64,000 nt of DNA from Trachelipus rathkii. Its lineage: Eukaryota > Arthropoda > Malacostraca > Isopoda > Trachelipodidae. The stretch spans positions 1 through 64,000 of the forward strand of contig JABUQX010028474.1 of NCBI GenBank assembly GCA_015478945.1, in the 5' to 3' direction. The notes under the pieces are model-generated. The model was not told the origin of the DNA. It ran no database searches and saw only the letters and a list, made by a program, of their open reading frames with translations. Within the stretch, counting starts at the first letter, position 1; every line of letters begins with the position of its first letter. The position numbers were made by a program, and so were the translations under genes. Of this stretch, positions 1 to 11,399 are shown in pieces.

Positions 1-238
1 GGAGGTAAATGTAATTTGTAAGTATAAACAAAAAGAATAAGAACATTTTATTTATTCTATTTATTTATTCTATTGATATTATTTTTTTTCTTATGGTTCT
101 GAAACATTATTTTCGAAATCTACAGTCCAATAACATATATAAACAGACACCACTTGTTGTGTAAATGAATATTTACTAAATAAGCACCGCACCGGCTCCA
201 TTCAACGGTGCCACTTACCAACTCTGGAATCTTCTCAG

Positions 239-335
239 ACTCCGCCTTCTCATTTCTTCTTCCATTACCTCCTTTTCCTCTTCTTCCTTTCTTCTTCCTT
301 TCTTCTTTCTTGCCTTTCTTCTTCCTCTGTTTTGG
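239..335 (+). repeat. Polypyrimidine tract
   Basis: About 100 bases are almost entirely C and T on the plus strand, mostly CTT and TTCC units. The Lys/Glu/Arg-rich minus-strand and Phe/Leu/Pro-rich plus-strand ORFs here are by-products of this composition. Just downstream (400-450) is a short imprecise repeat of a CCAACTCC unit. I see no gene in 1-500. Confidence 0.75.
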
Positions 336-689
336 CATTCCATGCATTATCTGTCTTCTTTTTTCCAACTGGGACCCCTCGGAGGTCTTTGACATCAAGA
401 ACCGTCCGACTCCAACTCCCGTCTCGATTCCAACTCCAGTTCGACTTTCCGAATCCTTTCTCCAAGTATCAGTCTTCTACGATCAATATTCTAATGTATG
501 AGGGGGTGGGGTCCCCTTACGGGGGACGCAGGGGTAAGTAATACGTCTACGATGAGCTTACATCACCATATAACCTTCCTCCATTTTAACCCCATACGAT
601 AACTCTAACTTCTATAGATATATATTGGACTCAGAACCGGAAGCGAAGAGAAGCAACCTCGGCGGAAGGCAAAGTTGGAGTGCGTAAAA

Positions 690-749
690 AAAACGATCTT
701 TAACAGGATCGTTTTATCGACTCAGGATACAATTCCCTTCGGGATATTG
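690..749 (+). other. Two adjacent hairpins
   Basis: A perfect 9-bp stem (AAAACGATC at 690-698, GATCGTTTT at 707-715) with an 8-base loop is followed by a second stem at 730-749 (CAATTCCC paired with GGGATATTG, one bulge) closed by a C-TTCG-G type loop. The pair could be part of a structured RNA or a transposon end. Neither matches an RNA family I recognise. Confidence 0.5.
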
Positions 750-769
750 ATTCTCGACGTAATAAATAC

Positions 770-870
770 CATAATAATATAATATAATAAAATATAAATT
801 AATTAATAATAATAAATAATAATAATAATTAATAATAATATAATAATTAATAACAATAATAATAATAATG
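770..870. repeat. AAT/ATT-rich simple repeat
   Basis: The stretch is made of interrupted AAT units with TAATAA variants and no coding content. It separates the hairpin pair from the palindrome at 905-936. Confidence 0.7.
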
Positions 871-904
871 TGTATGTGTATGCGCACAGCGCGAGCTCAC
901 GCGC

Positions 905-936
905 TGACGTAATCTCGTCTCGACGAGATTACGTCA
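905..936. other. Perfect 14-bp-arm palindrome with CRE-like half-sites
   Basis: TGACGTAATCTCGT at 905-918 is exactly mirrored by ACGAGATTACGTCA at 923-936 around a 4-base centre. Each outer end starts with TGACGTAA, which resembles a bZIP (CRE/AP-1) half-site. Function is unknown: cruciform, transcription-factor dyad or transposon sub-terminal repeat are all possible. Confidence 0.7.
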
Positions 937-1126
937 TCATCACGCTCGAGCTTAACTCTCGTTAGGCTTAACTCATTCTCGGGTTTGGAAAGCCAAAAAG
1001 GTATAAACGCGGGCGTAGCGGCTACGCTCTCGGGGTGACCCCCCTCTATATACATCCTACAGACTTGACATTTACACGGTTTCGAGCTTAAACATAACCA
1101 TAGCGTATATTCCAGTTTTTAGACCT

Positions 1127-1693
1127 ATGAGCTCTTATAGTTTTCAAAGTGTGAGTGTGGCCGCAGTTTTAAAAATGAAAATACATAATATTTTCTTTCT
1201 GATTATAACCTCTTTGGCCCGAGTGGGAACGGAAAAGCTTGTCAAAGGCGAATCATTGCCTTTCTTTCCCGATAAATCGATTGAAACCATCAAAAATGAT
1301 CTATCGATTATTTAAAACCTTCTAGGAACCAAAAACCCACTTTGGGGGGCTCCGCCCCCCCCCTTTTGGGGTAAGACCCTTGAGGTTTCAGGCTCAAAAC
1401 CTCTTGAAGTCAGGTCTTCATACCTTAAGGTTCGGTCTTATCGACACTTAAAAACCCTAAATTTGGACGTACATCTAATTAGTCCAACACAACTTCTAGA
1501 TGACATGATGGAAATTTCCAAGTAGATAGAAGAGAGCATTGACTTGGACATTTCGCAAACTCTCGGAAAAGTGGATTTTACCAGTTTGCCGCTTCGAAGC
1601 CTGCCAGGAGCTTGCCCTGAGGGAAAAACTCCGTCACAAAAACCATCCTCGGAGTTGGGGAGTCTTGACCTGAATGATGGACAGAATGCCTAA
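1127..1693 (+). pseudogene. Degenerate plus-strand coding region, unknown family
   Basis: A 62-codon ATG ORF (1127-1315) is followed in another frame by an open frame from 1316 to the TAA at 1691-1693. That second frame is interrupted by a single TAG near 1534. It starts with a Pro run, contains repeated short motifs (KTLEVSGSKPLEVRSS-like), then an acidic stretch (LLDDMMEISK, IEESIDLDIS) and a Ser/Pro-rich end. It runs straight through the hairpins at 1344-1418, which is odd for a plain intergenic hairpin cluster. No motif identifies it; a transposon-encoded protein is my guess. Confidence 0.4.
1344..1418. other. Nested hairpins, GC-rich
   Basis: GGGGGGC (1344-1350) pairs with GCCCCCC (1354-1360) around TCC. 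A CCCCTTTTGGGG dyad overlaps it. A nested structure then follows, in which AAGACC...GGTCTT (about 1373-1418) encloses GAGGTTT (1382-1388) and AAACCTC (1397-1403). Confidence 0.55.
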
Positions 1694-1925
1694 AAAAAAA
1701 AGTGCTAAAAATGGTTAAAAAGTGCCAAAAAATGAGCTAAAAAAGGCCAAATTTAACGGATTTGGGCGCCAGATTTAACGACAAATTCTGGCAAAACGTT
1801 AAACAAGTAGGCAAAATTAGTTAAAAAAAAATGGGTAAAAATTAGTAAAAAGTAGTTAAACCAAAAAAGCGCAAAATTAACGGATAGGGTGCCAGATTTA
1901 GCGAAAAATGGCTTCCGCTAGTTTT
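1683..1925. repeat. Two-copy tandem repeat, unit about 124 bp
   Basis: An A-rich segment carrying an ATTTAACGGAT...GCCAGATTTAACGA core (about 1750-1800) recurs as AATTAACGGAT...GCCAGATTTAGCGA (about 1873-1910). Between them are repeated GTTAAAAA and AGTAAAAA blocks. It is non-coding and immediately precedes an AT array. Confidence 0.6.
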
Positions 1926-1939
1926 CCGTCAGTTGTGCC

Positions 1940-2135
1940 CCCTATACTCTACTTATCATATTATATATATATATCTGATATATAATATATATATATAGAT
2001 TTATTATATATATATATATTAATATATATATATAACTATAATAATATATATATATTATTAGTATTATAGTATATATATATATATAATATATATATATTAT
2101 ATATATATATATATACTTATATATATATATTAAAG
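1940..2135. repeat. (AT)n microsatellite, interrupted
   Basis: Imperfect AT dinucleotide array. The minus ORF made of Ile/Tyr runs here is an artefact. From 2136 to 2484 I see no gene. Confidence 0.9.
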
Positions 2136-2484
2136 CTGGGGAAAACATACAAATGTTGTAGTGCAGATTTGAAACAACTTTATTTGTCAAACTGAAATGT
2201 GTTAAAAGTAAGTTCTTCAAGATTTGTTTTTATACCCCCAACTTTACCTTGAATCTATTTATTTAAAACAAAAAATATATATATAGCCGATATACAGTAT
2301 AGCTTTAAATATCCCTATTCTTACATGCTAAACAACCTGCCTAGTACAAAATCTCATAGAAAATCAAATTTTGTCTGTACTGAAGGTATTTCGATTCGAG
2401 ATGTTTGCTTTGTAGTATTGCACCATGTCGGGAAGTATGACCAACGACCCTACTAGAGAAACAGGAAACATCTTTGACATTTCT

Positions 2485-3814
2485 TCAACATCGACCGAAT
2501 GACACGATACTTTGGTAGGAGAATTGGTTGATTACTAACCAAAATATCATCGTAATATCATCAAGGAAAGAGGTGGTGGGATGATAGGAGTACTCCCCCA
2601 GTATCAGTTCCATGTGGGAAGTGGCGTTGAGATTGACGTTTAGCTGCATTTTATCAAAGGCAGCGAACTTGCCCATTGGTGGAGGAAATTTTCTTTCTTG
2701 CTTGAAGGATTTTGTTGACATGAAAATCTTTCTTTATTGTTTCGTTTTCATTCTGCCAACACCAGCTAGCAACAAGTTTTCTGGATGACAAAAATAGGAG
2801 TTGTTTGGGAGCACTGGAGAAATGATGTTCTGATCCTCAGGAGAAAGTTTTTGATACTGTGACCATAAAGTGAAAATTCTTTGCACCATCTTGACAGAAG
2901 GGGTGGGAGCGGATATAGAACCATATGGGGGCATAGAAGTTCAGTACGAATCGTCCAAACGCCTAGATCATGCGGATGCGGATTCTGTTGAAACGGTACA
3001 ATGAAGCAGTCTTTAGTTTAGTTAGCCACCTTGATAGGCTTAAGGCACGGCTGTGAGTTTTCAAATACCGTCTATTATTATGGATCGCATTTTGTACCCC
3101 TTGCTGAATAATAACGTTTTTAGTAAATATCGTGTTAAGATCTTGAGATTTTTCGTACACTGTTCAGGACACGATCAACTTACAGAGCCTTGGAATTGGT
3201 TTAAAAGATTAATTGATGGTTTGGTACTGAGGATCGAAAATGAGAGCAGTTTGGTTATAGGTCCTTCATGTTACGATGGGCCAGTTGTCTTCCCATCAAC
3301 AACACTAAATAACTTCCTGAGTGGCAGTTCATTAAAATGCAACATGCATATGAGCAATTGAAGTGGTCTTTTAAGATGTAACTCCAACAGTGTGAATATT
3401 CCATTCTTGTTACCGGTATTCACAGGAGTTCCATCGCAAATCACTGCTCTTAAGGTCTCTGTAGATCTTGTTTCGTTCATAATAACCCAGAATTTCAATT
3501 ATATACATCTCGAGGATCTTCCTGAGTTAGGGACTAAACGTGATCGAGTTGTAACTGCATCTGGAAATGACACTGAGCACGTAATGTTCTTCTCTAAACA
3601 TTTTCTACGCACACTCCGATCGACAAGTGTTTCAGTCTATTTTTCCTCGACAACAAAATGGATGCAGACCATACCCTCTGTGAGTCACGTGCAGCAAAAT
3701 GCTGCCTACTGAACTAGTTTGGTTCATCTCCACGATTATTCTTTGCGTTGTACTACTTGGTTCAACAAACCGTTTTTGGTTGACAGAAGTCGAGGGGTCT
3801 TGAGGGGCAGACAT
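2485..3814 (-). pseudogene. Decayed gene of an uncharacterised arthropod protein family
   Basis: Several minus-strand ORFs in different frames line up in order as one protein: 3814-3632, 3498-3271, 3160-2963, 2934-2734 and 2721-2485. From memory, the motifs VICDGTPVNTG, HLKRPLQLLICMLHFNELPL, DGKTTGPS, SRWLT and YFCHPENLLLA, in that order, match a family of large arthropod and cnidarian hypothetical proteins, possibly of transposon origin. The catalytic chemistry, if any, is unknown to me. Frameshifts between all segments, and no single long frame, argue for a pseudogene or an error-ridden assembly. The N-terminal part is not recognisable upstream of 3814. Family assignment is moderately sure; function is unassigned. 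Confidence 0.6.
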
Positions 3815-4886
3815 TAACTATGAGACATGCATCTCTATTGCCTCAACATATGTTCCTCTCTAATTGCTTTACAAACTCAGGGTAACTGAGTTCTATTGAT
3901 GAGGGTGACATCTTTCCTATTTCTTTCTGATCTTTAAGGAAAATGATTCTACTAAGACATCACTTCACTGCCTTGAATAAATTACAACTGCAACTTACAC
4001 CATTTTTGCGCTATCTTTGTGTCTCATATACTTCACATAGTCAAGCCGTTTCCTTTTCCTTTCCTGAAGTTTCATGTTTTTCTCTGTTCTTTCCTTGTCC
4101 ACTTTCCTTTATCATGCGTCTTGAGTGTATTGATCAGCCAAAATGCACTTCCAATACAGGATTATTTCTATTTCATTGGGAACCAATTGACAATTCGATT
4201 CGTTCAACTAATACCTTATGACACACTTGCACGCGCTATGTCGAAGAGAACGAACATGCATTTTAATTTTATCTTGATATGTTAGAAGAATGATTGTTTA
4301 TTTCTATGACTATTTCATCAAATCGATTGACACTTCACTATAAGTCTCTTCCTTTCACTATAGCACTTTCAAATTCTATTGTTGGAATGCGCTTTATTGT
4401 ATATGCCTTAAACTTCTGTTGCCACTAAACTTTGCTAGAATGGAGTAACATGGCATCTTTGTTGACTACTTGAGGGAACTTGTAGGCTCTAAAAACATCT
4501 TAAGCCAGTGGTAGCTGATTTTTGACAAGTGTTGTGGATAAACGAATATTGCATGCCTGTCTTTTTGCCTTGTTTGCATGCCATGTACGTCTTGCAATTA
4601 ATAGTAATAAACACTGCACCCACAGGACTTATCTCCAACGTCGAATAGTCTGGATCTGAAATGAGAAAGAATAGCGCTCAATTAGTATTAAAACCAAATT
4701 TGAAGAACAAAGCATATGAAATTCATAACTTAAAAATAGTAAAACGTGTCAAAACCCTTGTTAAAAAACTAAAATTGGAAAACTAGACATTAAGTAAATG
4801 CAAAATGATTTTTAGTCCCACTACAGGAAAGCCAAGGAGCACCAATTTGACCATGTTTGGTTATCCAAAATTCAACCCAGCTTAAT
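3815..4886. other. No gene recognised
   Basis: Two overlapping plus ORFs (3943-4285) are rich in Phe, Leu and Ser and show no motif. The complementary strand carries a Lys/Arg-rich stretch (about 4020-4140) that could be the decayed N-terminal part of the minus-strand gene at 2485-3814. I cannot support this. Confidence 0.4.
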
Positions 4887-4910
4887 AATAAGTTATATAT
4901 ATATATATAC

Positions 4911-4980
<70 letters not shown>

Positions 4981-5068
4981 ATATATATTATATATAAAAA
5001 TATATATATTATATATATATTTATATATATATTATTTATATATAATATATATATATTTATATATATAT

Positions 5069-5121
<53 letters not shown>

Positions 5122-5150
5122 ATATTATATTATATATATATAATATATAT
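4887..5150. repeat. (AT)n microsatellite
   Basis: About 260 bp of interrupted AT repeat directly abuts the outer end of the LTR element. Any target-site duplication of that element is therefore unreadable. Confidence 0.92.
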
Positions 5151-5157
5151 AGGGAGA

Positions 5158-7006
5158 GTACACGCATAACTAAGCGTCACTTCCCCAGATGAAATTCGCA
5201 CAGATATAAACGTATTAATTAATTTTGTCAGATTCTGAAGTTCGTGAAGTAAGAAATTATATTAAGTATACTAACTATTAGTGAACAGGATATTACCTTT
5301 CTTAACTCTTCCACTTTGGTCATTCGTCCACGAAGAAAAGTATCTAAATCGTATCCACACGAGAGCCAACCAATTAGGGATTTCTCCTAATGGAGAGTCA
5401 ACGAGTGGGACTTCGATTCTGATCGGCCAACAGTGTCCAAGAGATTGTGATATGTGTCATTAATTTTCTTTCTCTGACAATTACACTTTTCCATTGAATT
5501 ACTACTTTTTCAAAAACCAAACATGAAATAAAATAAAACAATAGAAAGGTCTAAAAAAAAAGATGTAATTGTTACTGTTTTTAATAGAGCCGGATAAATA
5601 TTATTAACAGATACGAGATACTCAATTAGTATCCTCGTATTAATTTGAATTACGTGCAATTGACCTTCAACTGGCCACGAGAAAGTATACGATAGTACTG
5701 GTTCGCGAAAATAATGATCGGAAAAGTTAAGGCAAAATCTGGGTAAATTATTATTATTAAGAAATACAAACTGCTTCTCAACTTAACTCAATGGTGTTAA
5801 TGTTTGATATTATTTCTAATCCTATATTCCTTCACGATTTGTGAAGGGATGAAAGTAATTATTTAGTAGAACTGTAGTCTTATATTTTATTGATCGTATC
5901 TTTTTCAGCAATATTCCTTTCAGTTTCCCAAGATATTTGTTTTATTATTTATAATTTGTTTTCCTTCTTTGCAGAATTGAATCTATTCAGACGAGGTTGC
6001 TATGAATACAGAAATGAGACTGAAGCCTATAAAAGTATTTTCTAAACAGCTTATGGAGAACGCAGAAAAGTTCCCAGTCTATGAAAAGCTACCACTATGT
6101 AAAAAGCTCTGGCATATGGAGTTAGCTCCCAACATACGGAGAAGCTGCAGGAAAGCTCCCGGCATAGTGATGTAGCAGTACAGCTCCCAGTATGCGAACA
6201 CCTGTTAAGAATAAAATAACTAACCTTAGCTTTCTTTAACTATTGTTTAATAAAATAAAAATTCTATTTTTATTATGAACTTTAACTTATAACTACTAAC
6301 CCTTTCTTTTTAAGAATAAAGGATTCAGAGAGGGGTGGATAGTGTAATAAGGAAGTAGCTAGATGGCTACAGCACTTTCGAATGAGCGAAACACAGAGGT
6401 CTGCAAATACAAGCAAGGTATTTAGATTATTGAATATTAGGTTAATTTAATTATTTGATTTTTATACACGTAAGCAGTTGCCAAGCAACGAAAAACAACA
6501 GTCAACAAGCTAAGAGTAAAATTACGTCTACAGTAAGCGAGGAGAAAACTACTTCCTCAATGATTTTGATCAGATAAGTAATTGTCTGTTGATGATTTAA
6601 TAGGATATTTCTATGAATTTATAGTCTTCGATTGGTATACTAAACGATACATAACAGATTAGGTACACAGATTTCCTTTCACATATTACAGTTATATACA
6701 ATTTAAGAAATAAGGGAAAAAATGCAAGTTAAACTAAGTTTACTAAAAGATATCATTATCAATGTCTGTGAAAGATAAATAATTGAGATCATGTATATTT
6801 TTGTTTAAGGGGATTACTAAAGCTAGTTGAAATATACTAGAAAGTAAGTAATAGATATAGGTGGGAGTGGATCTCATTTGACTCACTTGATTACAATTGA
6901 ATGATCCGATGGCATGAAAATTCTGGGCTATGATAAATCTGTGACCATTCCTTAAACTAGAAGATCCACAATACAATATCAAAAATTGTCCAGTAATCAC
7001 TCTACA
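5158..7006 (-). repeat. 3' LTR of the giant retrotransposon
   Basis: It is near-identical, apart from many small indels, to 17209-18357 plus 22098-22803. The shared sequence begins near the TAAGCGTCACTTCCCC block (5171) and ends with the ATTGTC-CAGTA block (6986-6995) and ACA at 7006. The minus-strand LTR starts TGTAGAG, preceded by a short purine stretch (AGGGGC) that may be the remnant polypurine tract. The outer boundary near 5158 merges into the AT array. Confidence 0.85.
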
Positions 7007-7600
7007 GCCCCTATAACATCACACCCATCATGGTCATATCAATACAGATTGATGTTCCCCATGGCCCAAACGCAAGCAAAAACTCACACCAATTATAAGG
7101 AATTTCTACAGACTACAAACATTTTGGAGGATTATAAGCTACACGGAGGAAACATACAGATGTAGACCGCGATGAGACAAAGCATCGAAACCAATCCCAG
7201 ACACAATGCAACTAAACCGACAACGCTAGCATCGACGCATGATTTTGAAATGATCGTAAATACTTATCATGTAAATAATAAATGAATAACCATGTACATC
7301 AAACCACACATACTTCAACTAGGCAAATTTCATGAAAAGTTTCTATTAATCAATCCATTTAATATAGAAAATATGAAGAATCATTAAAATTATTCAAAAC
7401 ATAAATACAGTATTCTCTTACATAACACATCGTACCAACTAAGACTCGACAAGTATATATATTTAATATACTATATTAAAAAAAATTAGTAAATTAACAC
7501 ATACAGTGTTCCGTACCACTAATAACGACAAGTTTATTAGTTTAACATACTTATTGGTGATTGGAGATGACAAACCATCCAATACATGCATTCCCGTACC
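7007..7600 (-). other. Retroelement interior next to the 3' LTR, no ORF recognised
   Basis: AT-rich sequence without a convincing frame on either strand. It probably is the untranslated segment between the last coding island and the 3' LTR. Confidence 0.5.
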
Positions 7601-7782
7601 TCACAAATAATTTACGATCCATTGCTGCAAAACTAATTTGCGCTGGACCTCAGTAAGTTTCTCCCATTGTACTTTTTGCATAATATTACGAATGCTTTGT
7701 CGTTGCTCTCTCTTGACCACAGGATCAAGAGTGGTTACAGTAATCTCATTCGGGGTTTTAAGCACATAAGAATTAGGACGTA
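7600..7782 (-). pseudogene. C-terminal coding island of retroelement, unassigned
   Basis: On the minus strand a frame of roughly 55 codons stays open and ends with TGA near 7607. It is hydrophilic and contains the stretches TLDPVVKREQRQ and NIMQKVQWEKLTEVQRK. Codon-like composition differs from the AT-rich flanks. It lies where a third ORF (env-like) or the pol C-terminus would end, but no motif allows me to choose. Confidence 0.4.
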
Positions 7783-8699
7783 TTGATAACTCGATTTAAC
7801 ACTGATGTAACAGTGTAGAGAATAAATAATAAACCCTTATATTATTAAATAGTATGAGGATAATAAGAATAAGCATTAAGTACTGTGGTGCGTATGAGTC
7901 GCGAAACAAAAGCCTGTATCTATTGAATACCCAATTAAGTGCTTGATGATAATTTTGAATTGTGATGCAATCTATATGAAGTTAAGACCCAAAATTATAC
8001 CCTGAATAAGGACTCCATTAATTATAACTTTGGTATGAGCTGGGTCTACAAATCCTTTTTAATCACCGTCTACATTGTACAAGTCGACGGCTGAGGATTA
8101 TAAAAATTAAGGGGAACCATCGTTTCCATTCATGCTTAATAGGTCTCAACTGGAACCTCCTACTTATATTACGTGGTATCTATTAGTTAAGGCCGATTTT
8201 ATTGATATTGACCGGAGATGTTTTGAGGCTGCCAAAGTGTGAAGACTCATGATACATAGTTATTAGAACAAAGCCCCCAAAAGATAACAATCTCATTGGG
8301 ATGTAGCCATCAGGAAATAGGCAAAAGGTGATTTAAGGTATTTTGCAATCTTTATGAAAATTTGTTATTGGGGCTTTTGTTGACCTCAGGCTACATATAT
8401 CTATCAATTTACCCATGTATTTGATAATTAACACGATTATTTCAGTACCCCTAAGTAATCTTACTCTAGGCGCATTGATAATGAAATGAAATCAACAGAC
8501 TTCGCCATTCTATTCATAACATATATGATGGCATTGATCACGACAATATTTGATGGGATTAAGATCAGGCATTCATTTGCATATATACAATGAACTCAGC
8601 ACAAAGACGACTCTCCCCCATTTTTTGTTATGATCCGCTCCGATTAAATGTATACATATTGTATGGGAGGAATAACTAAATAAGTTTTAGCCTTTGAGT

Positions 8700-9175
8700 T
8701 CGCTTTTTGCACAATATCATCGATCTGTGTCATGATGGATGGAATTTCTTCAACCTCGAAATCCGGGATCGGCTCAAAAACCGACATAGTTTTAGTTTTT
8801 CACGCAATTACCTGATTATTTTTTGGACTTCCAGGCCATTGGAGTTGGGGGCAGAGAGATCACAAATCAACTTGAAGGACATTAAATATGAGATACTTGT
8901 CAGACACATTTCTGGCAAACTGTCTACCAGGGGAAATAAATCTACCTTAGTGTTTAAGCCGTATTTTCGGCGAATCAGAGCTTTATTCATCTCGCAAATA
9001 AAGGCCTCCCTCGTGAAAGAGCCAATGGCACAAGTACACAATTGCCTGATTAGTTTGTACAAAATGGAATGTTAATGTATTCGCGTTGGCGTTGTGATCC
9101 CTAAATTTCTCAACAATTACATCTGGATCACAATACAGCTCACGGCCACACCACAACGTAGCAATACCTTTAAAA
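8700..9175 (-). pseudogene. Internal coding island of retroelement, unassigned
   Basis: Minus-strand frames with protein-like composition cover this interval: an 84-codon ORF (9062-8808) and, in other frames, pieces with WCGRELYCDPDVIVEKF upstream and EPIPDFEVEEIPSIMTQID downstream. A plus-strand 122-codon ORF on the same bases is taken as an antisense shadow because the element reads minus. It could belong to an integrase C-terminus or a third (env-like) ORF. No HHCC or DDE motif is visible. I leave it unnamed. Confidence 0.4.
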
Positions 9176-9554
9176 TTACAAAAATACCATGTTTAATGAA
9201 TAATGAGAGCAGAGAACATTCTTTACATACATGGTCATAGAATCTAATATTAATAACCCAGATCCGCATTCCATATTTTCCACAATTAAATAGTTAACAC
9301 AATAAGAGGAATTCCCAAACCAATTTAATGGTTAAAGAATTCATTAATTTAACAATATATTTATTTTAAATTCAAAGAATAAGGAATATTATATATTGCC
9401 TCACCAATATTCCAACATATTGGTGATTCCAATACTTTAGCTTACTTTCTTTTATTATGTACTCCTACAATTCATCAACTACCTACTTCATCTAGATTAA
9501 TTGAAAATATATTAACGCATTTCACAGTAAATTTGACTAGATTTTATTGAGGCA

Positions 9555-9965
9555 GAAAGTTAATATAGGATATATATATATACTTATATAGTATTATTAT
9601 AATATCATATAATAATAATATATATATAATGACTTAATATACTTATATATATTAGTACGTTATTATATATATAATATATTAAATATATGATTTAATTAAT
9701 TATATAATATAATGCGTATATATATATATAACATCATTATATGTATATATATTAATAATATTATATATTATTATATAATATTATATATACTAAACTTATT
9801 ATTATATTATAATTATTATATATATAATATATACTATATATATATATACTTCTTACTATATAATATAATATTATATATATATACACTATAGAAATTACAC
9901 ATGATAGCATATACCATATACACTATAAACATACATATTATATATACACACACATATATAAGTTG
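9555..9965. repeat. AT-rich interrupted microsatellite inside the retroelement
   Basis: Imperfect AT/AAT array with no coding content. It interrupts the interior between the RNase H end and the downstream coding islands. From 9966 to 11400 the sequence is AT-rich apart from the small coding-like island at 10205-10350. Confidence 0.85.
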
Positions 9966-10204
9966 TAAAATACATGATAATAATAATTAGGGTGAAAAAA
10001 CCCATTAATTATAGTTGTACAAACGGATTTCCTTCCTTTGAAAAACTTTCAACGCATAAGTACCACAACACAAACTGAAGGGTATTATAATATTTAATTA
10101 TAGAATTTATATTTCAATAGTTATAAAATATTTTTTATATAAAATAGTAAATGTCTCTTATAACTACATGGGCAGATATTGTATTAATTGATCGTTAGAT
10201 CAAT

Positions 10205-10350
10205 ATAACTCCTATCCCAAACCGGTAATTTCCAATGATTCGGTGACATCAATCGTTGCTGTGAAGACTCTGTATCAATTCCGCATCTTGCCTGCCGTAT
10301 ATGCCTTGTTTGCTCGGATACAGTCATCTGATGAGGACCAGCTTCATAAG
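10205..10350 (-). pseudogene. Short coding-like island of retroelement
   Basis: A minus-strand frame of about 48 codons includes AGPHQMTVSEQTRHIRQ and a Trp-containing tail (NHWKLPVWDRSYIDL). Base composition is more balanced than the surrounding AT-rich DNA. Position is downstream of RNase H, where integrase is expected, but no integrase motif is present. Confidence 0.35.
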
Positions 10351-11399
10351 CTAAGCTAAAGATAACTGGAAAAAACTAAAAATTTAGGATTAGGGTTAGG
10401 ACCTACATGAGGAATATAAACATAAGACCTGATATATGAATTAATCAAATCAGAGCACGCAGAGGCAAATCTTAGGGCACGATTAATGATAAGAACAAGA
10501 TTCTTTCAATTAAGCCAGCGAATTCGGAACTTCAAGCTTTGTTAATGTTTTTTAGGGTATGCAAAAGAAATGATTTTAGATACTGAAAAACACCCGAAAT
10601 AACTTGCAATCATGATATAAGAACTTTATAATCATTTTTTTTCTGTTTTAACATTTAATACTCAAGATCTCAGACATTTCACGAAGGTATGAAGTAGAGA
10701 ATTATTTTAAATATTTTTTCTTTCCCAACCTACGGAAAGGTTTATTCAAAATACAAAATAAAAACATAAACCATAAACGCAAATGATATAAAATGACTAA
10801 CTGCGAAATTATTAATGAGATTTAAATATTAATTACGGAAAGTCTCGCATGAAAACGCGATTATGAATTTCACAAAACGAAACGATAGAATTACTTGCAT
10901 GATTAATTGAAATTTAAAATTAAAATTAAGATAGAGAAAGTACTACAATTACCTAAATTTTAATTATTCCCAAGAAAAAGTTTTTTTTTTTTTTTCGAGA
11001 TAAATCGAGATATTGGTTATAGTAGGCATGAGGTAGAATTATATGTACCGCTCCCCAAATATTATGAAGTTGATCAGACCCTCATTTTCAAATTGACCCC
11101 TAAATAAGTAGGCCATTGATTGGATGAATTAGCTCAGTACACATAGACTGGGGGTTTTGTGTAATCTCAGATAAAATGAAGTGATTTACCATCCGGAATT
11201 CGGTGGCCCATCGCCTCCGAAATGTGCCAACAATCGAATATGTTTTTTCTAATTTGTCTGCCCTGCAATTCTACTACTTTGAGCGGTTTCTTTTAATTCC
11301 TCAATGAGAATTTGGACGAAGTCCAAATGGCGATCTAAGTGTTGTTCGACGTTTTGTCCTGTAAGACAAACCAGTTATATAACGATACCCCACCCGGGG

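Noticed and set aside
120..541. Several overlapping ORFs with Lys/Glu/Arg or Phe/Leu/Pro runs
   Set aside because: They are translations of one polypyrimidine tract and show no domain.
1344..1371. GC hairpin followed by T-run considered as a bacterial-type terminator
   Set aside because: The window is eukaryotic and the hairpin lies inside an open reading frame.
1..5000. Possible endogenous nimavirus (shrimp DNA virus) sequence
   Set aside because: No viral protein could be recognised; only general base composition prompted the idea.
5281..5463. 60-codon plus ORF ending in a CPRDCDMC-like motif
   Set aside because: It lies inside the LTR, is antisense to the element, and the other LTR copy does not keep the frame.
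8707..9075. 122-codon plus ORF
   Set aside because: It is antisense to minus-strand coding islands of the retroelement and has no recognisable motif.
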